DNA of 64,000 nucleotides from Microvirga lotononidis (GTDB lineage: Bacteria; Pseudomonadota; Alphaproteobacteria; Rhizobiales; Beijerinckiaceae), in the NCBI RefSeq assembly GCF_034627025.1, contig NZ_CP141048.1, forward strand, positions 4,139,001 to 4,203,000, read 5' to 3'. The notes beneath the pieces are model-generated. The model saw only the letters and a program-made list of their open reading frames with translations, had not been told where the DNA came from and searched no databases. This document shows positions 56,506-64,000 of the stretch, one piece after another (position 1 is the stretch's first letter; the number at the start of each line of letters is the position of its first letter). Position numbers and translations under genes: made by a program.

Positions 56506-57348
56506 TCAGACGATAAAGAAATCCTTCTCTGTGATCGGAAGATGCTTCGAGAGCTTTGCGATCAGCTTCTTCGCAGCCGATCCCGTGCCGTCAGGGTCGT
56601 AATACAGGTCGCCAGTATGATCATTGTAAATGATTCGGTCGTTTTTGTCGTGCGCTGCGCTACCCGTCCAGAATGCACTCGCCTTCAGTCGCCCCAGAGG
56701 GCCAAGTTTGGTGAAGACATCTTTCTCCAAGTGGATGCTGTCGTACTTCACAGAGAAATCCATGATCGTGTCCACGTTGGATTTAACCGGATTATTCTCG
56801 AAAAGGAATATGTCGGAGCCGGTTCCGCCCTTCAATGTGTCATTGCCAAGTCCGCCGGACAGATAATCATTTCCGGTTGAGCCCGATAGCTTGTCATTGC
56901 CACGACCGCCGTACAGCCTATCGTTACCGCTGCCACCGTCGATGCGGTCGTTGCCGCCGTATCCCTTGATCATGTCATTTCCGGTCCCGCCGGAGATGCT
57001 GTCATTGCCATCATTTCCCAAAAGCCAATCGTCGCCGTTTCCACCGTCGATGGCGACCGCACCGTATTGGTAGCGAGGCGTGGTCAGGTCAACGATATCG
57101 TTTCCATCGCCGCTGAAGATCTGCGTTACGTTGATCAAACGCGGTGTGTCCGTGTTCGATGTGTCGAGATAAATCAGGTCTGCATCAGCCGTGCCGAAGA
57201 TGGTAAAGGAGTCGCTCGCATCGCCCCAGGTTGCGAGGCTTGCACGCCCATATACCTGGGTCGACGTGCCGGACGTAGGTTCGCCAAGCGTCCCCATGTC
57301 GGTGAACGCGTCGAACTTGAAAGTTCCGTCCCAATTCAGAAATTGCAT
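56506..57348 (-). CDS. RTX calcium-binding protein, probable type I secretion substrate
   Basis: A 280-residue protein without a signal peptide. Residues about 75-170 carry RTX nonapeptides (GGNGDDWLLGNDGNDSISGG, GGSGNDRLYGGRGNDKL) forming a calcium beta-roll. The C terminus (DSIHLEKDVF to EKDFFIV) resembles that of the lyase at 12296, including the DFYIL/DFFIV type ending used as a secretion signal. The first 75 residues have no recognised domain. Its function is unknown; no type I secretion genes are in the window. Confidence 0.85.
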   Translation of the reverse strand: MQFLNWDGTFKFDAFTDMGTLGEPTSGTSTQVYGRASLATWGDASDSFTIFGTADADLIYLDTSNTDTPRLINVTQIFSGDGNDIVDLTTPRYQYGAVAIDGGNGDDWLLGNDGNDSISGGTGNDMIKGYGGNDRIDGGSGNDRLYGGRGNDKLSGSTGNDYLSGGLGNDTLKGGTGSDIFLFENNPVKSNVDTIMDFSVKYDSIHLEKDVFTKLGPLGRLKASAFWTGSAAHDKNDRIIYNDHTGDLYYDPDGTGSAAKKLIAKLSKHLPITEKDFFIV

Positions 57349-57775
57349 AATGCTGACCTCAACCGATGACTTGGCCCCGTTGCTGACGCGTGATTTCTCT
57401 GAGCAACTAGAAGAGAATTGCTGTTATACGTCGCAAAAGCATATGTGGTGAATGCAACGTCATTAAAGACACTTAAACGTGTATCACACTTAAAGATGAT
57501 ATCTCTAAAACTGGAAGTATTATGCGCCTAATTCTAAAATGGTATTTGTTATGTAAAACCAAATCCGCTGGCTATAATTGATATATACCGAAAAATTGAT
57601 CTACTCACATGGAATGGCCGGATCCGGATGCTAGGGTTTCAAGGGCCGCCAGGTCACTCTGACTGGTTACCCCTAACGCGCTTAGGCAGCTTCACTTTAT
57701 CTCACTTAGGTTTCCTGTCCTCAGCAGGCATGCTGATCTGATCATCTCCAGACGGCTCCAACTTTAGCGTGAGGC
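57349..57775. other. 427-bp AT-rich divergent promoter region
   Basis: No gene. The stretch from 57420 to 57600 is markedly AT-rich for this genome and likely holds the RTX promoter. The 9-mer ACACTTAAA occurs at 57469 and 57486. Confidence 0.5.
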
Positions 57776-59047
57776 ATGACGCTGGACCAAATGGACATCG
57801 AGATTGCTTACAGGTTGCCGAGCGCCGCAATGGATGCTGTGCGCGTGGTGACTGTCCGTCATCTGGATGATCTGAAACCGCATACGGAAGCATGGGATCG
57901 TTTGGCCTGGGAGGCACCTCAGGGGCTTGCGACCATGCTTCCGGCCTGGGTAAAGGCCACATTCCAGCATGGTCTTTGGCCGCATTGGCGTTGGATGTGT
58001 TGTTTTGCCTATGCGGGACAACGATTGGTCGGCGTGATGCCCGTCGTGATCATGCCCCATCCGATCCTCGGCCATCGCCGACCTCTGCTACGCACCTATG
58101 GAAAGCTGACGCCTTCGGGCGATATCGCTTTAGCGTCAGACTGCGCGACCGAAGCGTTTGCCGCATTACTGGCGGAGGTGGTGCGCCAGGAGCCGAGTCA
58201 CGTCGGACTTGATCTGCAGGCCGTGCGGAAAAATTCGCCTGTCTGGTCCGCTCTGCAGAACGGAGCGGCACGGCACATCGCGTGCACCAGCGCACGCCAC
58301 GGCTTCTCTATACTTGATGTGAGCGGGAGCTTCGATTCCTTCATTGGAAATCTGAAGAAGATGGCGAGCAACCTGGGACGATTCCATCGCAAGATCAAAA
58401 AGCGTGGAAAGGTCCGCTTTGAGATCGTTGACGGCCGGCATGCTCGGGCCGATTTCCTGTCCCAGTTCGCAGCACTGGAAGCTGCGGGCTGGAAGGGGCG
58501 CTGTGGAGGCGCGATTCTCAACAATCCGGACTCGTTCGCCTTTCATGCAGCCTTGGTCGAGAACTTCGCTGCGCAGGGCCGCTTGATGTGGCACCGAATC
58601 TGGGTCGACGACACCCTCGTGGGGGCCCAGATCGCGTTGAGGTGCAACAGATCGCTCATGCTGCCGAAGTACACCTTCAACGAGGACTTCGCCGAGTGCC
58701 GCGTCGGCACACTCCTGACTGAGGCTACCATTCGGGACGGGTTTGCCCGACCGGAGTTGGACGAGATCAATCCAATGAGCAAGGCGCAGGCTCATTCCTA
58801 TTGGCACATGCCCGAGGAGGAATATATCGACCTGCATCTTGTGCGCCGGTCTGCGATGCCGATGCTAATCCATCTACCCGGTATCTGGTTGCGCAAGGCC
58901 TATTGGACACATATCCGTTCGCGGGTGCCAGAATCCGTCAGAGAACTCTATCGGCGATACAGGCGCCGGGGTGGACGCAAACCCAGGCGCGCTGCGGAGG
59001 CTCACTTCATCCCGCAGGGAAACATCATTCACAAGCGTATGTCGTGA
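57776..59047 (+). CDS. GNAT-family acyltransferase (CelD/BcsL-like, Acetyltransf_6)
   Basis: A 423-residue protein with the double-GNAT layout of CelD-like proteins: RHLDDLKPHTEAWDRLAW at the N terminus, a central region FIGNLKKMASNLGRFHRKIK, and GRLMWHRIWVDDTLVGAQI with INPMSKAQAHSYWH near the C terminus. CelD relatives occur in cellulose and other polysaccharide loci, where they are believed to acylate a precursor. The ATG at 57776 is used; a Met five codons on is an alternative. It stands alone, 28 kb from the other acyltransferase of this type at 31589. Confidence 0.82.
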   Translation: MTLDQMDIEIAYRLPSAAMDAVRVVTVRHLDDLKPHTEAWDRLAWEAPQGLATMLPAWVKATFQHGLWPHWRWMCCFAYAGQRLVGVMPVVIMPHPILGHRRPLLRTYGKLTPSGDIALASDCATEAFAALLAEVVRQEPSHVGLDLQAVRKNSPVWSALQNGAARHIACTSARHGFSILDVSGSFDSFIGNLKKMASNLGRFHRKIKKRGKVRFEIVDGRHARADFLSQFAALEAAGWKGRCGGAILNNPDSFAFHAALVENFAAQGRLMWHRIWVDDTLVGAQIALRCNRSLMLPKYTFNEDFAECRVGTLLTEATIRDGFARPELDEINPMSKAQAHSYWHMPEEEYIDLHLVRRSAMPMLIHLPGIWLRKAYWTHIRSRVPESVRELYRRYRRRGGRKPRRAAEAHFIPQGNIIHKRMS

Positions 59048-59129
59048 CTCTCACTCGTTGCAGGCCGAGCGTTTCGAATCACGCTTCCGGCCGATGTCAT
59101 TCTGACGATTTGGGTTCGTCCAATTCTGT

Positions 59130-60113
59130 TTAACAGGCAGAATCTCGCGCTGAATTCCCGCGCTCGGCATAGGATCTCGCCAGGACCGCACAGACCAGCA
59201 GCTGGATCTGGTGGAACAGCATCAGCGGCAGGATGACAGCGCCGATCATGCTCGCCGGGAACAGGATGCTGGCAATCGGGACGCCGCTTCCGAGGCTCTT
59301 CTTGGATCCACAGAATACGATCGCGATCTCGTCTCGGCGCGAGAAGCCGAAGAGCCGGCTTGCCGTCGTCGTGAGAGCCAGGACCGCAGCGAGGAGCATG
59401 CAGCTCACGAGGACCAGGACGAGCATGTCGAGGGGGGCCAATCGCCGCCAGAGATTGTTGATGGCAGCTTCCCCGAAGGCGTAATAGACGACCAGCAGGA
59501 TCGCGCCGCGATCTACGATGCCCGTCAGCGTTCGGCGTTTCTCGACCCATTGTCCGACCCACGGGCGCGCGAGGTGTCCGATTGCGAAGGGGACGAGAAT
59601 CTGCAGCACGATTTCCCCGATCTCTCCGAACGACACATGTCCCTGAGTCTGCATGAAGAGACCCATGAGGAGGGGTGTCAGGAAGACCCCGAGAACATTG
59701 GAGGCCGATGCGCTGCAGATTGCGGCTGCGACGTTCCCGTGTGCCAATGATGTGAAGGTGATGGAAGATTGGATCGTGGAGGGGAGAAGACAGAGATAGA
59801 GGATTCCTAAGGCTATTCCAGGTGCGAAATGCGATTCAAGAAATGTCTTCGTGAGCACTCCGAGAACCGGGAACAGGATGAATGTCGCGGCGAACACCAT
59901 CAGGTGGAGGCGCCAGTGAACGACGCCCTCGACGATAGCCTTCCGCGAAAGACGGGCGCCTTGAAGAAAGAACAGGAGTGCGATCGAGCCGGCGATCACC
60001 ATCTTGAGGATGGGGGCCGCCGCACCCGTTGCGGGCAGGAACGTCGCAAGGAGGGCAGTTGTTACAAGGGCGACGGTGAAACGGTCGGGTCGCAGGAGGG
60101 AGAGAAAAGCCAT
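59130..60113 (-). CDS. Bile acid:sodium symporter family (BASS) transporter
   Basis: A 327-residue membrane protein with about ten helices. The segments KMVIAGSIALLFFLQGARLS, LCLLPSTIQSSITFTSLAHGN and CGSKKSLGSGVPIASILFP match the SBF-like YfeH group. It probably imports an organic acid. It is the last gene of the leftward operon after the SAF-domain dehydrogenase (24 bp away), so an acid-sugar substrate is a fair guess. Confidence 0.88.
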   Translation of the reverse strand: MAFLSLLRPDRFTVALVTTALLATFLPATGAAAPILKMVIAGSIALLFFLQGARLSRKAIVEGVVHWRLHLMVFAATFILFPVLGVLTKTFLESHFAPGIALGILYLCLLPSTIQSSITFTSLAHGNVAAAICSASASNVLGVFLTPLLMGLFMQTQGHVSFGEIGEIVLQILVPFAIGHLARPWVGQWVEKRRTLTGIVDRGAILLVVYYAFGEAAINNLWRRLAPLDMLVLVLVSCMLLAAVLALTTTASRLFGFSRRDEIAIVFCGSKKSLGSGVPIASILFPASMIGAVILPLMLFHQIQLLVCAVLARSYAERGNSARDSAC

Positions 60114-60137
60114 GGATGACGCGCCCCGACGTGAGCT

Positions 60138-61532
60138 TCAGGACCGGGAGCTGAAGAAGCGTGCATCCTGCTGCCGGCGCAGGTCCATCAGCGCCGAATC
60201 CGCCTGAAGCTCGAGGTCGCCGACGCGGATTTCCTGCCCTCTGAGGATCGGTGTCGCCAAGCGGCAATCGGCCGCTAGATAGAAGGGCGCGGGCGCGTTC
60301 GCCGTGAGAGGGCTTGCCGGGCGGAATTCGGCGGTGACACCGGAGATCGTATGGTGGTGTCCCCCCATGGAAAGAACCGTGCCGGCCGGCAGATCCTCGG
60401 TCGCCACGGCGATCAGGTCATAACGGGGCCGGTAATCGTAACCGTACCCGGATGTCTGATGGATCGCGGCATCGAGGACGCTTGTGGCCGCTTCAAGGCC
60501 GAGTAGGTGCCGCGGCAGGAACACCATTGCGTTTGCACCCGTCCGGCTGACGATGTGGCCCTTCTGGGCCAGCATGTCCCAGCTCTTCGCGTCGTCGCAG
60601 CGGACGACCACGAACACACCACCCGCGAAGCTGATTTCATCGGGCTTGCGCAGGCAATGGAATACATCAAGGCGCCGGTCGCCCGAAAGGATTCCGCCAT
60701 CGCCGCGCTGCGAGAAGATCGTCGGAACTTCATTGATGCGGGCGAGCGGTGCGTGAAGATCGAAGCGATCCGGCTGCAGGCCCGTGGCGTTTGCGACCAC
60801 CATCAATTCGCAGAGATCTGGAACAGCCCGTTGCGGGAATTCAGCGATGGCGCGGCCCCTCGCGGTGAGGATCTCGCTCACGTCCCGTTGGCCGAGAGCC
60901 CAATGGCCTTCCAGATCCACGTTCTCTGCGGACCGTTCATTGCTAACGAGGCGGCGCGAGGAGGGATCGAAGACGAAATCGTACTCGCTCGACTTGCCGG
61001 CCGCGACGATGTGAAACCCCATGACCTCCGCCCAGGTCGCCAGCCCAATGAGGAGGCCCGGCTGATCTCCGTCAACTGTCGTGACGACGCGGTTGCGTTC
61101 GGCGGCAAGCGCCTTGAGCCCGGGGCCCACGACGCTGTCGAGTTCCTTCGTGACGAGCGCGAGGTGCTTTTCCGCCTCAAGGGCGATAAAGCCATGGCGA
61201 GCCGCGGCCTGTGGTTGCCCCGTCGCTTCCACGAGCACGTCGAAGGGAAGGTCGGAGACGAGGGCGAGATCCTTAACTGCGATGAAGTCGTTACTATCCC
61301 ACGCCGCCTTCGCATCACGCGCAGTGTCGCAGATCCGGATACTGCGTGGGTCTACGCCGGCTGCCTTCAAACCTGCCGCCGCACTCTCGGCCGTGAGATC
61401 CACGGCAATTCGCGCATTCATCAGGGGAACGCGTTGCGCCTGTGCAAGAAAACTCTGGCCGAAGCCACCTGTGCCGACGACGCAAGTCTCGACCGGACGG
61501 TCCGCCTTCGCATAGTAATCATGGTAATTCAT
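60138..61532 (-). CDS. NAD(P)-dependent dehydrogenase with C-terminal SAF domain
   Basis: A 464-residue protein. The N-terminal nucleotide-binding fold (VETCVVGTGGFGQSFLAQA, then DVLVEATGQPQAAARHG) is homoserine-dehydrogenase-like. The C-terminal SAF domain (IAVATEDLPAGTVLSMGGHH) is shared with sialic acid synthases and altronate dehydratases. It probably oxidises a four-carbon acid sugar upstream of the kinase and aldolase in this operon, replacing the LtnD/DenD dehydrogenases of known pathways; the reaction is inferred. Confidence 0.75.
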   Translation of the reverse strand: MNYHDYYAKADRPVETCVVGTGGFGQSFLAQAQRVPLMNARIAVDLTAESAAAGLKAAGVDPRSIRICDTARDAKAAWDSNDFIAVKDLALVSDLPFDVLVEATGQPQAAARHGFIALEAEKHLALVTKELDSVVGPGLKALAAERNRVVTTVDGDQPGLLIGLATWAEVMGFHIVAAGKSSEYDFVFDPSSRRLVSNERSAENVDLEGHWALGQRDVSEILTARGRAIAEFPQRAVPDLCELMVVANATGLQPDRFDLHAPLARINEVPTIFSQRGDGGILSGDRRLDVFHCLRKPDEISFAGGVFVVVRCDDAKSWDMLAQKGHIVSRTGANAMVFLPRHLLGLEAATSVLDAAIHQTSGYGYDYRPRYDLIAVATEDLPAGTVLSMGGHHHTISGVTAEFRPASPLTANAPAPFYLAADCRLATPILRGQEIRVGDLELQADSALMDLRRQQDARFFSSRS

Positions 61533-61611
61533 CGCGCGTATCTCCCCATCCGGCAGGCTGGCACCCCCGGCTTATTGTGCAGTCTGACGCTGACGTCTCG
61601 AAGCCGACGTT

Positions 61612-61710
61612 CTAGAGCTGTTTCCACTCACGTGGAATCATCGCCCTTCTTTGCGGAGCCGATTATTTTACGGCGAACTAGATCCGCCTCGCCGTAAAAT
61701 AATGCTCTAG
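61612..61710. repeat. Composite two-hairpin REP-like element
   Basis: Bounded by CTAGAGC (61612-61618) and GCTCTAG (61704-61710). Inside are one hairpin TTCCAC-TCAC-GTGGAA (61622-61637) and a perfect 15-bp inverted repeat ATTATTTTACGGCGA / TCGCCGTAAAATAAT (61662-61676, 61689-61703). The right end contributes the TAG stop of the kinase gene. Confidence 0.85.
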
Positions 61711-62969
61711 CGAAGCATGCTCCAAGCCTTCAGGAAGAAGTCCGGGGCTCCGAAGTTCCCCGACTTCAGCGCAAGCGCGAGATCACTGCCTGCAAGCGAG
61801 CGCGTCCAGGGGACGCCGGGATCGATTTCGGGTCCGATGGCGAGGGCATCGACGTCGAGGGCGTTCACCACGGCGCCGGATGTCTCGCCGCCAGCGACGA
61901 TGAGGCGGGTAAAGCCGAGAGCCGGTAGCGCTTTTGCGATCTCCGCAAGCGTGTTCTCGACGATCTCTCCGGCATTCATGCGCCCGAGTTTGCTTTGAAC
62001 CGCAAGAACCTCCTCAGGAGTTGCGGTGGAATAGATCAGCGCAGGCCCGCTCGCAGGCTGCGCCTTCAGCCAGTCGAGTGCGGCCTGCGCATCGGTCGCA
62101 CCCGAAGCCAGCTCCATGGCGTCGAGACGCAGCGCAGGAATTCCGGCATCGAGCGCCGCCCGGACCTGCCCTCGCGTCGCGGTGGAGCAGGATCCGGCCA
62201 GGATGACGCTCCGTCCGGCCGGCGCTTCGAACCCGGTCCTGCTTGCGTGACCCGAACGAGCGCCCTGCCTGTAGGCTGCTGGTAGGCCCATGGCGACGCC
62301 CGATCCGCCCGTGATGAGAGGGAAGTCTGCTGCAGCGAGGCCGATGTCACGAAGATGCGCGTCGTTCAGCGCATCCACGATCGCGATCCGATGTCCCGCG
62401 GATCTCTCGCGGTGAAAGGCCGAGCGAATGGCGTCCGGTCCGGCCTCGACATCGTCATAGGACACGAGGCCGACCGAGAGATTCGTCTGACGCTGAAGCA
62501 CACGCACGAGGTTGGAATCACGCATGGGCGTAAGTGGATGATCCTTCATGCTGCTTTCGTGAAGAAGGACGCCATTGACGAAGAGGTGCCCCTTGTAGAC
62601 GGTTCGGCCGTTTGCCGGAAAGGCCGGGCACGCGAGGGTAAAGTCACTTTCGGTGAATGGAAGGAGCGCCTCGGTGACCGGTCCGATATTTCCTTCGTCC
62701 GTTGAATCGAAGGTCGAACAGTACTTGAAGAACAGGTGCTGCGCGCCGGCCTGTTTGAGGGCCTTTGCAGCAATCAAGGAGAGATCAATAGCCTCCTGCG
62801 CGGGATTGGTCCTGGATTTCAGCGCAACGACGACAGCGTCTGCGTCTGCCAGATCCAGTTCGGGGCGCGGCACTCCGATCGTCTGGATGGTCCGAAGCCC
62901 CTCGCGGGCCAGCATGAGGGCCAAGTCCGTTGCCCCGGTCAAATCATCGGCGATGCATCCGAGCTTCAT
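61707..62969 (-). CDS. Four-carbon acid sugar kinase (DUF1537, OtnK-like)
   Basis: A 420-residue kinase of the DUF1537 family: IADDLTGATDLALMLAREG at the N terminus, YCSTFDSTDEGNIGPVTEAL, and the ATP-site regions LITGGSGVAMGLP and VAGGETSGAVVNAL. Family members phosphorylate 3-oxo or 2-oxo four-carbon acid sugars (tetronates) before aldolase/decarboxylase cleavage. The ATG at 62969 overlaps the isomerase stop as ATGA. Its TAG stop lies inside a repetitive element. Confidence 0.92.
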   Translation of the reverse strand: MKLGCIADDLTGATDLALMLAREGLRTIQTIGVPRPELDLADADAVVVALKSRTNPAQEAIDLSLIAAKALKQAGAQHLFFKYCSTFDSTDEGNIGPVTEALLPFTESDFTLACPAFPANGRTVYKGHLFVNGVLLHESSMKDHPLTPMRDSNLVRVLQRQTNLSVGLVSYDDVEAGPDAIRSAFHRERSAGHRIAIVDALNDAHLRDIGLAAADFPLITGGSGVAMGLPAAYRQGARSGHASRTGFEAPAGRSVILAGSCSTATRGQVRAALDAGIPALRLDAMELASGATDAQAALDWLKAQPASGPALIYSTATPEEVLAVQSKLGRMNAGEIVENTLAEIAKALPALGFTRLIVAGGETSGAVVNALDVDALAIGPEIDPGVPWTRSLAGSDLALALKSGNFGAPDFFLKAWSMLR

Positions 62970-63775
62970 GCCACAGCTCCATGGGCGGTCGAGGAAGGAT
63001 CCTGGGTCCATTTTGTCAGCCACCCGAGGCCATCCTCCGTGCGCCCACGCGGTTTGTACTCGGCGCCGATCCACCCGTCATATCCCAGGCGGTCGAGGAA
63101 CTGACAGATATAGCGGCAGTCGATCTCGCCTTCATCCGGCTCGGCCCGGCTCGGGACGGCGGCGACCTGTACGTGGCCGACGAGATCGAGATGATCCTTG
63201 AGCCGTCGGGTCAGATCGCCTTGCATGATCTGGGTGTGATAGCAGTCGAACATGATCTTCACGTTCCGACGTCCGACTTGGTCGATGATCGAGGCAGCCT
63301 GCTCGACCGTGTGCAGAAAGTATCCTGGTTTGTCCCGATGATTGATCGGCTCGATCAGAACCGTCATGCCCGCTCGGGCAGCCTTGTCGGCTGCCAGCGT
63401 CAGGTTCGCTACGAAAGTCCGTTCGGCAATCGCCATCGAATCGGAGGAAACAGTTCCGGACATGCAGTGGACGGCCGTCGCGCCGATGGCATGGCCGTAG
63501 GAAACGGCCTGATCGACGGCCTGCTGGAATTCGTTTTCTCGGCCCGCCAAGGCTCCCAGCCCGAAATCCCCCGCAGCAGCATTCCCGACCGGTGTGTTCA
63601 GTCCGAGCATGGTGACCTGGCTGCGAGTCAAGGCGCTGCGCATGTCGGCCGCGGGAACCTCGTAAGGCCAATGCATCTCGACGGCTTTGAAGCCCGCAGC
63701 GGCTGCTCCGGCGACGCGGTCGATTTCGGGAAGCTCAGTGAAGAGAAAGCCTAGGTTGGCCGAGAAACGTGGCAT
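62966..63775 (-). CDS. Hydroxypyruvate isomerase-family TIM-barrel protein (OtnI-like)
   Basis: A 269-residue sugar isomerase-type barrel: MPRFSANLGFLFTELPEID, EMHWPYEVPAADMR, LIEPINHRDKPGYFL, IMFDCYHTQIMQGDL and GWIGAEYKPRG with the conserved metal-binding Glu, Asp and His residues. In tetronate pathways the OtnI member converts 2-oxo to 3-oxo acid sugar. I used the ATG at 63775, 4 bp after the aldolase stop; the longer frame to 63862 overlaps the aldolase. Confidence 0.9.
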   Translation of the reverse strand: MPRFSANLGFLFTELPEIDRVAGAAAAGFKAVEMHWPYEVPAADMRSALTRSQVTMLGLNTPVGNAAAGDFGLGALAGRENEFQQAVDQAVSYGHAIGATAVHCMSGTVSSDSMAIAERTFVANLTLAADKAARAGMTVLIEPINHRDKPGYFLHTVEQAASIIDQVGRRNVKIMFDCYHTQIMQGDLTRRLKDHLDLVGHVQVAAVPSRAEPDEGEIDCRYICQFLDRLGYDGWIGAEYKPRGRTEDGLGWLTKWTQDPSSTAHGAVA

Positions 63776-63779
63776 CGAT

Positions 63780-64000
63780 TCATCCGCAGGTATGAGAATG
63801 GTGATGGGGAGAGGAGCAGCATTCCTGCGTGCCGCCAGGTGCTTCTTCAGCAATCGCCTCATCCAGATTGAAATGCGTCACAAGATCCCGAACCTGCGCG
63901 CGGGTCAGCAGGCGCGGATTGAGGCCGTGCAGGAGGAGGCGCAGTTTCGCGGTCTCTTCCAGCTCCTCAGTGGCATAGACGGCAGCCTCCAGATCCTTGC
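63780..64000 (-). CDS. Class II aldolase/adducin-family protein (OtnC-like), truncated by window edge
   Basis: The C-terminal 72 residues are visible. They read from KDLEAAVYATEELEETAKL through LLLHGLNPRLLTRAQVRDL, the typical end of class II aldolases of tetronate operons (3-oxo-tetronate 4-phosphate decarboxylase, OtnC). It ends with a Cys-His-rich tail ECCSSPHHHSHTCG, which may bind metal and is unusual. It is the upstream member of the operon; its start lies right of the window. Confidence 0.8.
   Translation of the reverse strand, partial: KDLEAAVYATEELEETAKLRLLLHGLNPRLLTRAQVRDLVTHFNLDEAIAEEAPGGTQECCSSPHHHSHTCG

Noticed and set aside
61662..61703. Rho-independent terminator
   Set aside because: The stem is AT-rich at its base and no clean T run follows; it fits better as part of a repetitive element.

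Overview
The window looks like a chromosomal stretch of a GC-rich alphaproteobacterium, probably of the order Hyphomicrobiales and close to Microvirga, Methylobacterium or Bosea. This is an inference from the UbiH-like, BMP-type ABC and RimO gene content, the Rhizobiales-style chemosensory operon, the ExoA/ExoF-like polysaccharide genes and the dispersed palindromes that start TGTCATCCCCGGC. No rRNA, tRNA, CRISPR array, transposase or phage gene was seen.

Layout. Positions 1-9200 are housekeeping and transport: the end of an AEC permease, an FAD monooxygenase of the UbiH family, a complete BMP-type ABC importer (ATPase, two permeases, binding protein), nicotinamidase and RimO. Positions 9200-37500 are a large surface-polysaccharide region. 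It holds a chain-length/co-polymerase protein, an outer-membrane exporter, a flippase, an O-antigen ligase/polymerase, an initiating sugar transferase, several glycosyltransferases, genes for a nucleotide-linked 4-amino-6-deoxy sugar, an MBOAT plus SGNH O-acetylation pair, a polysaccharide deacetylase, asparagine synthetase and two polysaccharide lyase-like genes. The two lyase genes share an exact 501-bp block.

Positions 38000-44030 (minus strand) hold the most unusual locus: phosphopantetheinyl transferase, a docking-domain/thioesterase-like protein with a Cys in the nucleophile position, a one-module NRPS, and an acyl-CoA dehydrogenase. The NRPS adenylation domain has a specificity code close to that for asparagine and is split by about 340 residues of a Cys-rich PP-loop ATPase related to amidotransferases and tRNA thiolases. 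This looks like a thiotemplated amino-acid tailoring system whose product I cannot name. It could feed a free metabolite or decorate the polysaccharide.

Positions 44690-56260 are a tightly overlapping chemosensory operon: a soluble receptor with two signalling tips, triple-CheW, CheB, CheR, CheA, STAS, CheY, CheC-like phosphatase and a LOV hybrid histidine kinase. Positions 56500-59050 hold a short RTX protein and a CelD-like acyltransferase. Positions 59130-64000 (minus strand) hold a BASS-type transporter and a four-carbon acid-sugar operon: class II aldolase, isomerase, DUF1537 kinase and SAF-domain dehydrogenase. The operon runs off the right edge and carries a two-hairpin repetitive element that supplies the kinase stop codon.
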